Source: Planctomycetaceae bacterium
Lineage (GTDB): Bacteria; Planctomycetota; Planctomycetia; Pirellulales; Pirellulaceae
Assembly: GCA_027487485.1 (NCBI GenBank)
Contig: JAIYDN010000094.1
Span: 1-43,369 of the forward strand
Direction: 5' to 3'
Length of the DNA: 43,369 nucleotides
Below, in pieces: positions 1 through 8,184 of the stretch. Positions within the stretch are counted from its first letter, which is position 1. The number at the start of each line of letters is the position of its first letter. A model generated the notes under the pieces. The model saw only the letters and a program-made list of their open reading frames with translations. It was not told where the DNA came from and made no database searches. The translations under genes and the position numbers were made by a program.

Positions 1-3000
1 AAGGTTGCGATGGCGGATTCAGCGGCATTGTTGCCTGCGTTGGCTGCCGAGCGTGCTCGGACGAAGTAGGTACCAACATTCTCAGGAGCAGCAATCACGT
101 TCGTGCCGGCCGCATCGCTATAGAACACAAATGACAGGGTTGGTAGCGGATCGCTATTACCCGTGATGGAAGCAGAAGGAACGTAAACAGCATTGTTGTA
201 AACCGCATTGCCGGATGTGATGGCTAGGACTGGCGTTACCGTTGATACAGGTACAACTCCCGGCGAACCACGATCAGTGACATTGTATGACGGTTCAGTA
301 GGCGCAGAAGGCGCGTCCGGATTTGCTGCACCATCGACTCCTACAACGGAACTTCCCCAATTCGCTGCAAGGTCGTTATCCGACGCTGTGTTCCTCAAGT
401 AGATGCTGACACCAACTTGATTAGCGGGCCAGTTTGCGGCCACATCATCGTCGTAGTTTGCCCGATCGATGACGGCATCAGTCGTGTCCCGCAGAACAAG
501 ATTTCCGTTCAAAGTTCCTGTCGCAGACGGAGTGTTATCGAGCTCACCCCAAAGGATGGGAATGACAAGAGCTGATGCAGGGACATTCCAAATATCTCGG
601 AACGTATTCGCATCAACAGCAGTGGTGCGACTGTCGTTAAAATTGTTGATGTTGCTGAACAAAACAGCAACCTGACCGGGAGCAAGGATTGTGTTTAAGG
701 GAATTTTCCCCCAATTCGTACGATCCTCGTCATCAAGAGACCAATTACTCAAATCTACAGGAACGGAACCGCGATTAACAATTTCAATCCATTCTGCTTT
801 GACTTGGGCTTGTTGTGCATTGTCACTGCTAGGTCTCGCTCGTTGAGCTGCGTCTAAGAACGTAATTCCGGGCTGGTACATGATTTCCGAGACAATCACG
901 TCTGCAATTTCGCTATCGCTGACTGCGACCGTTGCGACCCCGTTTGCGAATCCAGCACTGGATGCGGTAATTCTAACGTTCTTGAGTCCCTCTCCAATTG
1001 AATCATCTACGCCAGTTACCGTAAAGGTAACCGAGGGCTGGCCATCAAGAATGGTTACCGTCGCTGGCACTGTTGCAGAGGAAGGATCGCTGCTCGTAAG
1101 AGCAACAACCAGATCACCCGTGGTTCCTAGGTTTCGAGACACAGTCACCGTCGCCGTTCCACCATTTTCTGAAATCGATGCTGGTGCTACCGACAGACTG
1201 AGTGTGCTTGCCTCAGCAGTTGTGAAGTTCCAGGTAGTCGCGTCGGTATTCAGGATTCCTAAGTTTGGCAATCCAGTGGTGTTTCCTTTCACAAGGATAT
1301 TGTCGACCGCCCACCACCAATCGTTGGTGCCAGTCAAACTGTATCGGAACTTCATGCTTCCTGTTGGAGACGCTGCTGGATTTGGAACAGTGACGATCTT
1401 GCGTTCGTTGACGTTCGATGCCGTCGCCGAACCGCTAGTATTCGTTTTGTCATACTGGAACAGGCGTTCCCAAGTTGTTCCGCCGTCGTACGTGACATCA
1501 AGAATACCTATTTGATTGTCCGGAGGAAGTGTCGGAGTAGTCGCCCCTTCAGGTCGGAAACTCGAATCAAATTCCAGAACTACCGATCCTGCTTCGACAT
1601 TCGCAAGGCTGATAGGACTAGTCGTGAAGAAACTGTTGAAGCTGTTGTTGAGCTGTGGTACGTCATCCCATTCGTCGACTTCACCAACGGCAATGATACC
1701 CTGGCCTCGTGTGAAGTTGGCACGGCTCTGCCCCCCGGAGGTTTGCCAGAAGCTTTTCGCTGCGAAGGTCCAGCCATTCCATTCGGGAACGCCTCCAATT
1801 GGCATCAAAGATCTGTCGACCTCGTAGCCTGCAGGTGGAGTAGTCGAAAAGTCTTGACCGTTTGCTGTTAAACCATTGGTTTCCAAAACGGCGGGACTCA
1901 AAGTCATCAATTCAAAATTCTGAGTCAACAGCGTCGTTCCAACACTAACGTTGTTAAGGGAACTCAAAATCGATCCTGGCTCGAATGCAATGTAGTAATT
2001 AGTCAATCCGGCGAGATCACTGGTTGGATTGACCGTTACAGCAGAACCCGAAATCGTGACGTTGGCAGACTGCACATCGATGCTTTGCACGCTCTTGCTG
2101 TCCGAGGCCCGGATGATATGGACGAATCCATTGCCCTTCTTCACGCTTTGGTCGAACGTAACAACCAAGTTGGAGCCAACAGGAACTGCCGGTGAATTAT
2201 CTGCCGGGCTAAAAGTCGTGACCTTCGGGAAATCGTCGTCAAGTACTGTAATCGAAGTCGATTCGTTAAAGAAATCGACTGCAGTCGCTGAGATTGTTAC
2301 TGTTTGGTTTCCATCCGCGTTCAAATCGTCAACCCCAGTGATTGGGAATGTTGCGAATGCTTCGCCAGCAAGGATCGTCACTGTCAATGGAACAGTGGCT
2401 TCGGTCAAGTCGCTACTTGTCAGTGTCACAGTGACGGGATCATTGGTCACGATGTTGCGAGTTACCGTGCCGGTGATGGTTCCGCCATTTTCGCTCATCG
2501 AGGTCGCACCGACGGATACCGTTAGTGTCGGTGCAACGGCTGTGGTAAAGCTCCAAGCAGTGGGAATGGAGATGCCTTGGAACGGAACGCCTACTTTGCT
2601 ACCGGATACCTTGATGTTGTCGACCGCGAACCAGCCAGTAGTTGCACCAGTAAGTTGGAAGCGGAAAAGTAGTGAAGTACCTCCGACCGGATTCGCAAAT
2701 GGAAACGCATCAAAGCCGACTCCGCTGACAAGTCCCGTGCTATCAATAACGACTCTTTGGTTACCAGAATTGGTCCCGTTGTATTCTAGAATATCGGTCC
2801 AGGTAGATCCGCCATCATACGAGGCTTGAACAAATGCAAAGGTTGATTCATTTCCCTGGATAGACATATCAAATTCGAGCCGAAGGGAATTTTCAGCAAC
2901 TCCTGTCAAGCTCACTGGGGCAGTCGTGACGGTGCTGTTGAATACGTCTGTGCCAACCCCTGTTCCACCCCACAACGTCGCATCTGCGATCGCGATGGTT

Positions 3001-5039
3001 CCACTACCGTTGGTAAAATTAGCTCGCGTCGATCCGCCTCGTGACGCCCATGCGCCCTTGTCTGCGTAGTTCCATCCGTAGAAATCGGAAGTGGCTGCAC
3101 CTGGCATTGCAGCATTGTTGACGGTGAAACCAAGCGGTCCCGTTCTAGTGAAGTCCGTCCCATCTCCCCCAGTGGATCCTGGTGAAAATGGACCCAAGGG
3201 AAGCAAGTCGAAGTTTTGGGTCAACAAAACTGCATTCGTAGTTACAGTTGCTGAAGTATCCAGGAAGACCCCGTCATCCATCAGCACGTAGTACTCGGTA
3301 AGTCCACTCAAATTGATCGGAGGATCAATCGTCACTGTTGCTCCCGAAACTGTGACGCGACCAGGCGTCGGATCATTTACGTCAATGCTTGCAACCAACA
3401 GGTTGTCGGACTTGCGAACGATATTGATTAACCCTGTACCCTTTTTGACATCGGTGTCAAAAGTCACTACCAAATTGGCTTTGTAATCAACGCCTGTTGC
3501 ATCGTCGCTTGGGCTCAACGAAATAATCTTTGGGCCTTCATCGTCAAGTACGTCGATGCTCTGAGCGCCCGATTCATAGGTCGGTGCCGAAGCCGTGATA
3601 ATCGCCGTTTGAGTACGATCGCTGTCGAGATCATTCACACCTGTGATAGTGAATGTGGTTGAGAGTTGTCCTGCAGGGATGGATACAGTCGCCGGCACCG
3701 ATGCCTCGCTGGTGTCACTGCTTGTTAGCGTTACTACGAAATCTGTGCCTTGTACCAACCCGTTACGAGTTACCGTACCGATTGCGACACCAGCATTTTC
3801 GCTAATGGACGTGGAATCGATAGTAACGGTCAATTTAGGAATGTCTAAGTTCCAAGTTAAGCTATCGCTGATTCCCAAGAACGGTGCCCCGGTTACCTGT
3901 CCGGTAACTTTCAAGTTGTCGAGAGCCCACCACCAGGTGTTTCCCCCAGTTACATTCCATCGGAACCGAGCAGTTGAAGCACCAGCTGGATTATTGACAC
4001 TTCGGAATGGCGCATTCCCAAGACCGTTGGAACTTACTCCAGTGTTTGTTCCAGACGTTAGATGCTCGTTTATATTCGCGATGACGACACCTGGACCTGG
4101 ATCTTCATTGCTTGAATTCGTTGGATCCAATCGAAGAAGCTGTTCCCACGCCCCAACCCCATCAAATTGGACCTCCAGAATTCCTACTTGAGAATTCTCA
4201 GGGCGAAAACTGGAATCAAAATCCAGTACCACTGAGTTCTCCGCAACACCAACCAATGAGATCGGACGGGAATAGAGAGTACTATTGAACGGCGATTGAG
4301 AACCTGCGGCATCATCGAACTCGTCAGGATCGCCTACCGCAATTGTACCCGAGCCTAAAGTAAACTCCTCTCGACCTTGAAATGCTTGCCGAGTCCAAGA
4401 GCCCTTGTCCGCAAAACTCCAACCTCTCCACTCGGTCATCCCTGGAACACCATTCAGCTCCATTTGCGAGTTGTCCACTGAAAAATTGAGCGGAGGAACC
4501 AAAGTAAAGTCGGTTCCATCACCACCTGCCTCGGTGATAAAAGGTTGAAGCGGTAGCAAGTCGAAATTCTGCTCGAGCAATGTTGCACCAGCCGTCTGTA
4601 CATTCGATGCGTCTAGAAATGCACCATTGTCGACCAACACATGATACGCTTCTCCCGCAAGCAAGTCGGAAGGAAGGTCCACGATTACGGTGCTACCAGA
4701 AGTCGCACCGCCTGGAAAAGTAACGTTTGCGGATGTGACATCAACAGCCACCCCAAGTGTGCCTGCATTGTTTCTAACCACGTGAATGTTGCCCTGACCC
4801 TTGACCACACTGGTGTCAAAAGTCAGCGTTAGATCCGTGTTCAAAGGCCAATTGACTGCACCGTCAGCTGGGCTCAATCCAATGATGTTGACCGCCATCA
4901 GCTCGCGCGATTCCAGTTGCTCGAGAAATCGTCGACGCGCCTTTCGCTTTACTTGCGACCTTCCCTTTCTTCCTTGGAGAATCATCCGCTTGAGAGCGTT
5001 GGCTAACGAGGATACAGCATGACCTTTGCGAAACGACAT
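1..5039 (-). CDS. Giant secreted modular protein with planctomycete N-terminal signal, Ig-like, Calx-beta-like and lamin-tail domains (partial, C-terminus off left edge)
   Basis: The reverse strand is one open frame from an ATG at 5037-5039 to the window edge, about 1680 residues with no stop reached. A GGAG (complement of 5048-5051) lies 8 nt upstream and supports this start. The basic N-terminus ends in LEQLESRELMA (residues 39-49), the planctomycete extracellular signal (PF07595 type). Three modules of about 440 residues follow, each with an SbsA/Big_5-like Ig domain (about residues 50-150, 502-594, 937-1027), a beta-rich segment with conserved GW..ADK..W, GTIAVGD/A and WWWA/WFAVDN..V.G motifs, and a Calx-beta-like domain with S.SENGG and LTSSD (about 390-499, 827-934, 1265-1382). 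A lamin-tail domain follows (about 1387-1537, with EWIEIVNRG and LSNWSL), and the visible end resembles an MBG/YDG repeat. The likely role is at the cell surface or extracellular; ligand and function are unknown. Plus-strand open frames across this region are shadows. Confidence 0.88.
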   Translation of the reverse strand, partial: MSFRKGHAVSSLANALKRMILQGRKGRSQVKRKARRRFLEQLESRELMAVNIIGLSPADGAVNWPLNTDLTLTFDTSVVKGQGNIHVVRNNAGTLGVAVDVTSANVTFPGGATSGSTVIVDLPSDLLAGEAYHVLVDNGAFLDASNVQTAGATLLEQNFDLLPLQPFITEAGGDGTDFTLVPPLNFSVDNSQMELNGVPGMTEWRGWSFADKGSWTRQAFQGREEFTLGSGTIAVGDPDEFDDAAGSQSPFNSTLYSRPISLVGVAENSVVLDFDSSFRPENSQVGILEVQFDGVGAWEQLLRLDPTNSSNEDPGPGVVIANINEHLTSGTNTGVSSNGLGNAPFRSVNNPAGASTARFRWNVTGGNTWWWALDNLKVTGQVTGAPFLGISDSLTWNLDIPKLTVTIDSTSISENAGVAIGTVTRNGLVQGTDFVVTLTSSDTSEASVPATVSIPAGQLSTTFTITGVNDLDSDRTQTAIITASAPTYESGAQSIDVLDDEGPKIISLSPSDDATGVDYKANLVVTFDTDVKKGTGLINIVRKSDNLLVASIDVNDPTPGRVTVSGATVTIDPPINLSGLTEYYVLMDDGVFLDTSATVTTNAVLLTQNFDLLPLGPFSPGSTGGDGTDFTRTGPLGFTVNNAAMPGAATSDFYGWNYADKGAWASRGGSTRANFTNGSGTIAIADATLWGGTGVGTDVFNSTVTTAPVSLTGVAENSLRLEFDMSIQGNESTFAFVQASYDGGSTWTDILEYNGTNSGNQRVVIDSTGLVSGVGFDAFPFANPVGGTSLLFRFQLTGATTGWFAVDNIKVSGSKVGVPFQGISIPTAWSFTTAVAPTLTVSVGATSMSENGGTITGTVTRNIVTNDPVTVTLTSSDLTEATVPLTVTILAGEAFATFPITGVDDLNADGNQTVTISATAVDFFNESTSITVLDDDFPKVTTFSPADNSPAVPVGSNLVVTFDQSVKKGNGFVHIIRASDSKSVQSIDVQSANVTISGSAVTVNPTSDLAGLTNYYIAFEPGSILSSLNNVSVGTTLLTQNFELMTLSPAVLETNGLTANGQDFSTTPPAGYEVDRSLMPIGGVPEWNGWTFAAKSFWQTSGGQSRANFTRGQGIIAVGEVDEWDDVPQLNNSFNSFFTTSPISLANVEAGSVVLEFDSSFRPEGATTPTLPPDNQIGILDVTYDGGTTWERLFQYDKTNTSGSATASNVNERKIVTVPNPAASPTGSMKFRYSLTGTNDWWWAVDNILVKGNTTGLPNLGILNTDATTWNFTTAEASTLSLSVAPASISENGGTATVTVSRNLGTTGDLVVALTSSDPSSATVPATVTILDGQPSVTFTVTGVDDSIGEGLKNVRITASSAGFANGVATVAVSDSEIADVIVSEIMYQPGITFLDAAQRARPSSDNAQQAQVKAEWIEIVNRGSVPVDLSNWSLDDEDRTNWGKIPLNTILAPGQVAVLFSNINNFNDSRTTAVDANTFRDIWNVPASALVIPILWGELDNTPSATGTLNGNLVLRDTTDAVIDRANYDDDVAANWPANQVGVSIYLRNTASDNDLAANWGSSVVGVDGAANPDAPSAPTEPSYNVTDRGSPGVVPVSTVTPVLAITSGNAVYNNAVYVPSASITGNSDPLPTLSFVFYSDAAGTNVIAAPENVGTYFVRARSAANAGNNAAESAIAT
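885..4892 (-). repeat. Three tandem ~1.3-kb coding modules (Ig-like + jelly-roll-like + Calx-beta-like)
   Basis: Within the left-edge gene the same domain order recurs at roughly 4892-3540, 3535-2235 and 2230-890 on the reverse strand. Each copy begins with an Ig-like strand containing LxxTFDxxVxKGxG, passes through a (T)LLxQNFxL boundary, and ends with a SENxG Calx-beta-like unit. The copies are clearly homologous at protein level but diverged at DNA level, so the duplication looks old. Boundaries are approximate because they were read from the translation. Confidence 0.75.
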
Positions 5040-5191
5040 CAAAAATTCTCCAAAGTAAAAAGTACATCGAGTGACTGGAACAACCAAATCACGCCGTTCA
5101 ATAACGGTGCAACTTGGCGGGTCGCATGTTCACGTAAGGCTACGACCAAAAACTTAAAATCCACTGAGCTGGTACAACCAATTGGGCTAGC

Positions 5192-5219
5192 ATTATCACT
5201 ATGGTCGTTACAAATCCAA
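5192..5219 (-). promoter_or_regulatory. Candidate sigma-70-like promoter for the giant gene
   Basis: On the reverse strand TTGGAT (complement of 5214-5219) and GATAAT (complement of 5192-5197) are separated by 16 bases. This would start a transcript about 145 nt before the ATG at 5039. The match is moderate and could occur by chance in a spacer of this size. Confidence 0.3.
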
Positions 5220-5483
5220 CTTAGAAGCCAAGAAGAAACCATGAATGAATGGCGAAGATACTGTGTGCATTTCCACACAATGGCGAAGTGTCGCAAGCAC
5301 CGGCGCAACTAATTGTTCATGCTGCATTACGTCGCTTTCGTAACTCAACGTGACAGGTGAAACCAGGTCTTCCTGGTGTTGTTGGAAAGAGCCGGCCTGG
5401 ATCCTTCCTAAGGTTCCATTTGGGTTGCAATCGCCTCACCTATTGGCACTCACTTTGCAATTGTCTTGAATTCTGAACGCCGT

Positions 5484-5543
5484 ACAAGGAATGTCGAATT
5501 ACGAAGTTGCTTGGGTCGTCCTTCGGATTTCGACATTCCTTGT
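5484..5543. repeat. Perfect 15-bp inverted repeat, REP-like intergenic element
   Basis: ACAAGGAATGTCGAA at 5484-5498 is the exact reverse complement of 5529-5543, with a 30-base loop. The right arm continues into TTCGAAATTCGATATT-like sequence. Alternating TTCGA/ACAAGGAAT blocks of this kind resemble dispersed intergenic repeats that I recall from planctomycete and verrucomicrobial genomes. That resemblance is from memory; only the inverted repeat is seen here. It is about 450 bases upstream of the giant gene and 100 bases beyond the oxygenase stop. Confidence 0.6.
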
Positions 5544-5640
5544 TCGAAATTCGATATTGACTTCAAAGCAGCTCAACCAAGTGGCTGGGAAGTGGAAACT
5601 CAACGGCGTGTGAATTCTCCGAGTTCGATTACCAAGGGAC

Positions 5641-6315
5641 TTAGCTTTTCAAGTGCGCTTGCGCATTGAATGCGATGACAACGCGATCCTCGGCGCCACG
5701 ATAGGGTAATCCGCTATGCATCAAATACGAAGGAAACAGCAATAGCATTCCGTTCTCAATAGGGACGTCCACCATAGCAGCCTGATACTTGTTTCCAAAG
5801 TCGCGATAGCCACCACCCAAGCCTAATGGCGAATAGAATCGACTGCCACCGTTTGGCGCCGATTCCGCTTGCCGCTCTCCGCTGGAACCAATCTTTAAAT
5901 AATAGATTCCACACCAGGAGCATCCATGATGGAAATGCGCATCGTGAAATCCGTTATCGTTGGTGATGTGATACCAACTATCTACAAAGCTAATGGCAAT
6001 GTTCGCTGGTGCCACATCGCCACCATTTGCCACGCTTACGGCCATGGCTAACGTTCCGCGAATAAAGGACACCAACTTTTGCAAAGCCTCATCAGGTTGC
6101 GTAAAGAGATCGAAATCTCCTTCGTAGAGCCCATGGCTCGATTTGGCACTGACTGCAATCTGACTCTCAATTCGAGTCGATTGTTTGCTTCGTAAGCCCA
6201 GCAGAAACGACAGAATGTTGGTACTTTCGGAATCATGGGAATTCCACGAGCGATGAAAGAACATGGTCGGCCATGCCTGCGTACCGCTTAGGGAATATTT
6301 GGAATCCGCAGTCAT
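5641..6315 (-). CDS. Putative 2OG-Fe(II) oxygenase (PF13759/TIGR02466 type)
   Basis: This 224-residue protein has the hallmarks of the small putative 2-oxoglutarate/Fe(II) dioxygenase family TIGR02466. Near residue 124 it has H-x-x-H-x-H (H124, H127, H129) followed by CSWCGIYYL. The LFPSYLMHSG block supplies the distal histidine (H200), and R211 in RVVIAFNA is the likely 2-oxoglutarate contact. Family members are thought to hydroxylate an unknown substrate using O2 and 2-oxoglutarate; no substrate can be named from sequence. There is no signal peptide, so it is probably cytoplasmic. It is divergently arranged with a second member of the same family starting at 6545. The two align over the HxxHxH and distal-histidine blocks but are otherwise very different, so they are distant paralogues and not a recent duplication. 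Confidence 0.82.
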   Translation of the reverse strand: MTADSKYSLSGTQAWPTMFFHRSWNSHDSESTNILSFLLGLRSKQSTRIESQIAVSAKSSHGLYEGDFDLFTQPDEALQKLVSFIRGTLAMAVSVANGGDVAPANIAISFVDSWYHITNDNGFHDAHFHHGCSWCGIYYLKIGSSGERQAESAPNGGSRFYSPLGLGGGYRDFGNKYQAAMVDVPIENGMLLLFPSYLMHSGLPYRGAEDRVVIAFNAQAHLKS

Positions 6316-6544
6316 CTTTCGTTCAATACCTTCGTCCTTACTAACAAGTCTTTCCGGTTAAAGAAAATCTTTACGGTCAAAGAGTGTAATGCTTGAACAG
6401 GTGGGCAAATGACGTAAACGGTTAGCGTCCGAAGAAAATCGTGTTAAGATTACAGCGTCCCGCACGTCAGCACTTGCTGCACGTTTGCTTCTGTGCGGTA
6501 CTATCCGAAAACTTGGTTTCTTCACTCTTTCGACTGGATCCGAC

Positions 6545-7195
6545 ATGGCCGACGCTGCGCAACCCGCGATGAGCCAGCAAATTGCTTTGGCATTTCCTAC
6601 GCTGATTGGAAGATTTCAGATTTCCAATTCGGAATCCGTCAACGATGGCCTAAGGCGCACGCTGTTGGAACGCGAAGCGAGCCAACCTTCAGTAGATTAT
6701 GCCAATATGGGTGGCTGGCATTCAGCCGGCGACTTGTTGGACTGGGGCACTCCCGAAATAGGTCATTTGAGAAACTGGATTACGGATGCGTTGGGACGCA
6801 TGGTGCAAGCGACTGGTCAATTGCCCGAAGTGGCTGGACGATCGGCCCCCCCGCGAGGTGGATTTCGAATTTCTGCATGGGGAAACATCAGCCGCCGAGG
6901 CAACTACCATCGCATGCATAATCATCCTAACAGTTCCTGGTCGGGGTGCTATTACCTTACGGGGGACAGCGCCAATCGGACCATGGGAGGGATTCTTGAA
7001 CTGTACGATCCTCGCCCCTTTACCGAAATGACGGAAACACCTGGCAACCCCTACGGACAACGAGTTCATATTCGACCAATCCCAGGTCTCATGGTGCTTT
7101 TTCCTAGTTGGCTCTATCATTTTGTACATCCATGCGATTCTGACACCGAAAGGATATCGATCGCCTTCAACGCTGCTTGGCGATCCGCTTCTTAG
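6545..7195 (+). CDS. Putative 2OG-Fe(II) oxygenase, second copy (PF13759/TIGR02466 type)
   Basis: A 216-residue protein of the same oxygenase family as its divergent neighbour. It has H122-x-x-H125-x-H127 followed by SSWSGCYYL, a distal histidine H192 in LFPSWLYH, and R203 in ERISIAFNA. AWGNISRRGNYH ahead of the metal site is the typical lead-in. I chose the ATG at 6545; an in-frame TTG at 6485 would add a 20-residue extension without family resemblance, and ATG 6569 is a shorter alternative. No strong Shine-Dalgarno is visible. A sulfotransferase-like gene follows within 10 bases and is probably co-transcribed, which suggests that hydroxylation and sulfate transfer act on the same or related molecules. 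That link is inference. Confidence 0.82.
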   Translation: MADAAQPAMSQQIALAFPTLIGRFQISNSESVNDGLRRTLLEREASQPSVDYANMGGWHSAGDLLDWGTPEIGHLRNWITDALGRMVQATGQLPEVAGRSAPPRGGFRISAWGNISRRGNYHRMHNHPNSSWSGCYYLTGDSANRTMGGILELYDPRPFTEMTETPGNPYGQRVHIRPIPGLMVLFPSWLYHFVHPCDSDTERISIAFNAAWRSAS

Positions 7196-7203
7196 GGAAA
7201 TCA

Positions 7204-8184
7204 TTGTTGAATCTTCACGAAGTCATTAGTAGCTCACCGACGTTGTTCCCATTGAACCTGGACTCGACAGGGCAACGCGTTCAAGTGATTCGAATGCTGG
7301 AGCAAGATTATTCGGCCGCCAGCTTTTTGGATAATCGCTTGTTGGCTCCGCATGTTCAACACGCGACCATCGACTGGTCGGAATTTGAACATGCCTCCCA
7401 CAATCTGCCCCTGGCGTGCGATTTTATTTTTCATGTTTCCCATTGTGGTTCAACGCTCCTTTCAAGACTCTTGGGAAGCGTTCCCAATTGTCTATCCCTG
7501 CGGGAACCTGCCATCCTTCGCTTGTTTGGAAGAGGTCAACACCTCGATCGAATGAAGTTGTTTTTGGGACTTTGGTCAAGGACCTTTCATGCCCAGCAAC
7601 GCGCATCGATTAAAGCAACCAGCTTCGTGAACGAGATTGCATCGGACTTGCTTCTGATGGTTACGGATTCTCGAGCTATCTTGATGTATGTGCCCGTCAC
7701 GACATTCTTACCAGGATTGCTCGATGGTGCGATGACTGATATTGTCCAGGAAGCAAGCTTTCGGCTTGAGCGCATTCAAAAGAAAGGTTTCCTACCAGGA
7801 TTGAATGTTTCTGATCTTTCTGCAGGTCAGTGCGTTGCCATGAGCTGGTTATCCGAAATGATATCGTTGGCCGAGACTGCGAGGACATTTCCGGATCGAA
7901 TTCTTTGGGTGGACTTTGATCAATTCCTTGATCAACCGGAGAATCAATTGAACCGCTGTCTAAATCACTTCAGACTGACTGCCGACGCGGCGACCATTCT
8001 TTCCGGATCGATGATGCAGCGTTACGCCAAAAAGCCCGAAGTCCAATACGATTCTTCTTTTCGAGCAAAGTTATTGGAACAGTCGTCTAGGAAATTTCAG
8101 TCCGAAATCGCTCGTGGCTTGGATTGGCTGCAGCAACCGGAACCGTCACGAGCCATGCAGCATTTCCAAATTCAGCTCAACTAA
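7204..8184 (+). CDS. Sulfotransferase-like protein
   Basis: About 326 residues. The motif FIFHVSHCGSTLLSRLL (about residues 74-90) matches the 5'-phosphosulfate-binding loop near the start of the fold in PAPS-dependent sulfotransferases. The later ILWVDFDQFLDQP block sits where the family has its second conserved strand. The rest is too diverged for a substrate call. No ATG is placed to include the N-terminal region. A TTG at 7204 (or 7207) is preceded by AGGGA at 7194-7198, which is the best-supported start; a TTG at 7177 would overlap the oxygenase, and ATG 7294 would remove probable domain sequence. The stop TAA overlaps the stop of the converging phosphoesterase gene by four bases. Alternative reading: an uncharacterised P-loop-like protein. 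Confidence 0.68.
   Translation: MLNLHEVISSSPTLFPLNLDSTGQRVQVIRMLEQDYSAASFLDNRLLAPHVQHATIDWSEFEHASHNLPLACDFIFHVSHCGSTLLSRLLGSVPNCLSLREPAILRLFGRGQHLDRMKLFLGLWSRTFHAQQRASIKATSFVNEIASDLLLMVTDSRAILMYVPVTTFLPGLLDGAMTDIVQEASFRLERIQKKGFLPGLNVSDLSAGQCVAMSWLSEMISLAETARTFPDRILWVDFDQFLDQPENQLNRCLNHFRLTADAATILSGSMMQRYAKKPEVQYDSSFRAKLLEQSSRKFQSEIARGLDWLQQPEPSRAMQHFQIQLN

Larger units (their letters stand above)
5040..5640. other. 600-base spacer between the giant gene and a 2OG-Fe(II) oxygenase
   Basis: I see no convincing gene here; the short frames on both strands have no family resemblance. It holds a plausible reverse-strand promoter for the giant gene (5192-5219), a small hairpin ACCAGG-TCTT-CCTGGT at 5362-5377, and a perfect 15-bp inverted repeat at 5484-5543, listed separately. 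The oxygenase at 5641-6315 points into this spacer, so a terminator is expected, but I see no GC-rich stem followed by a U-run. Confidence 0.55.

Noticed and set aside
880-2829. Long plus-strand open frames (880-1515 and 2029-2829) inside the left giant gene
   Set aside because: They have no family resemblance, low-complexity Val/Thr/Ser composition, and lie opposite a reverse-strand frame whose translation contains recognisable domains.
5019-5312. Overlapping short frames on both strands (5019-5312 and 5039-5308) in the spacer
   Set aside because: Neither has a domain, signal or ribosome site, and they mirror each other.
6358-6546. 62-residue reverse-strand frame between the two oxygenases
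   Set aside because: It begins opposite the start of the plus-strand oxygenase, has no recognisable sequence and no ribosome site; it may be chance in a promoter region.
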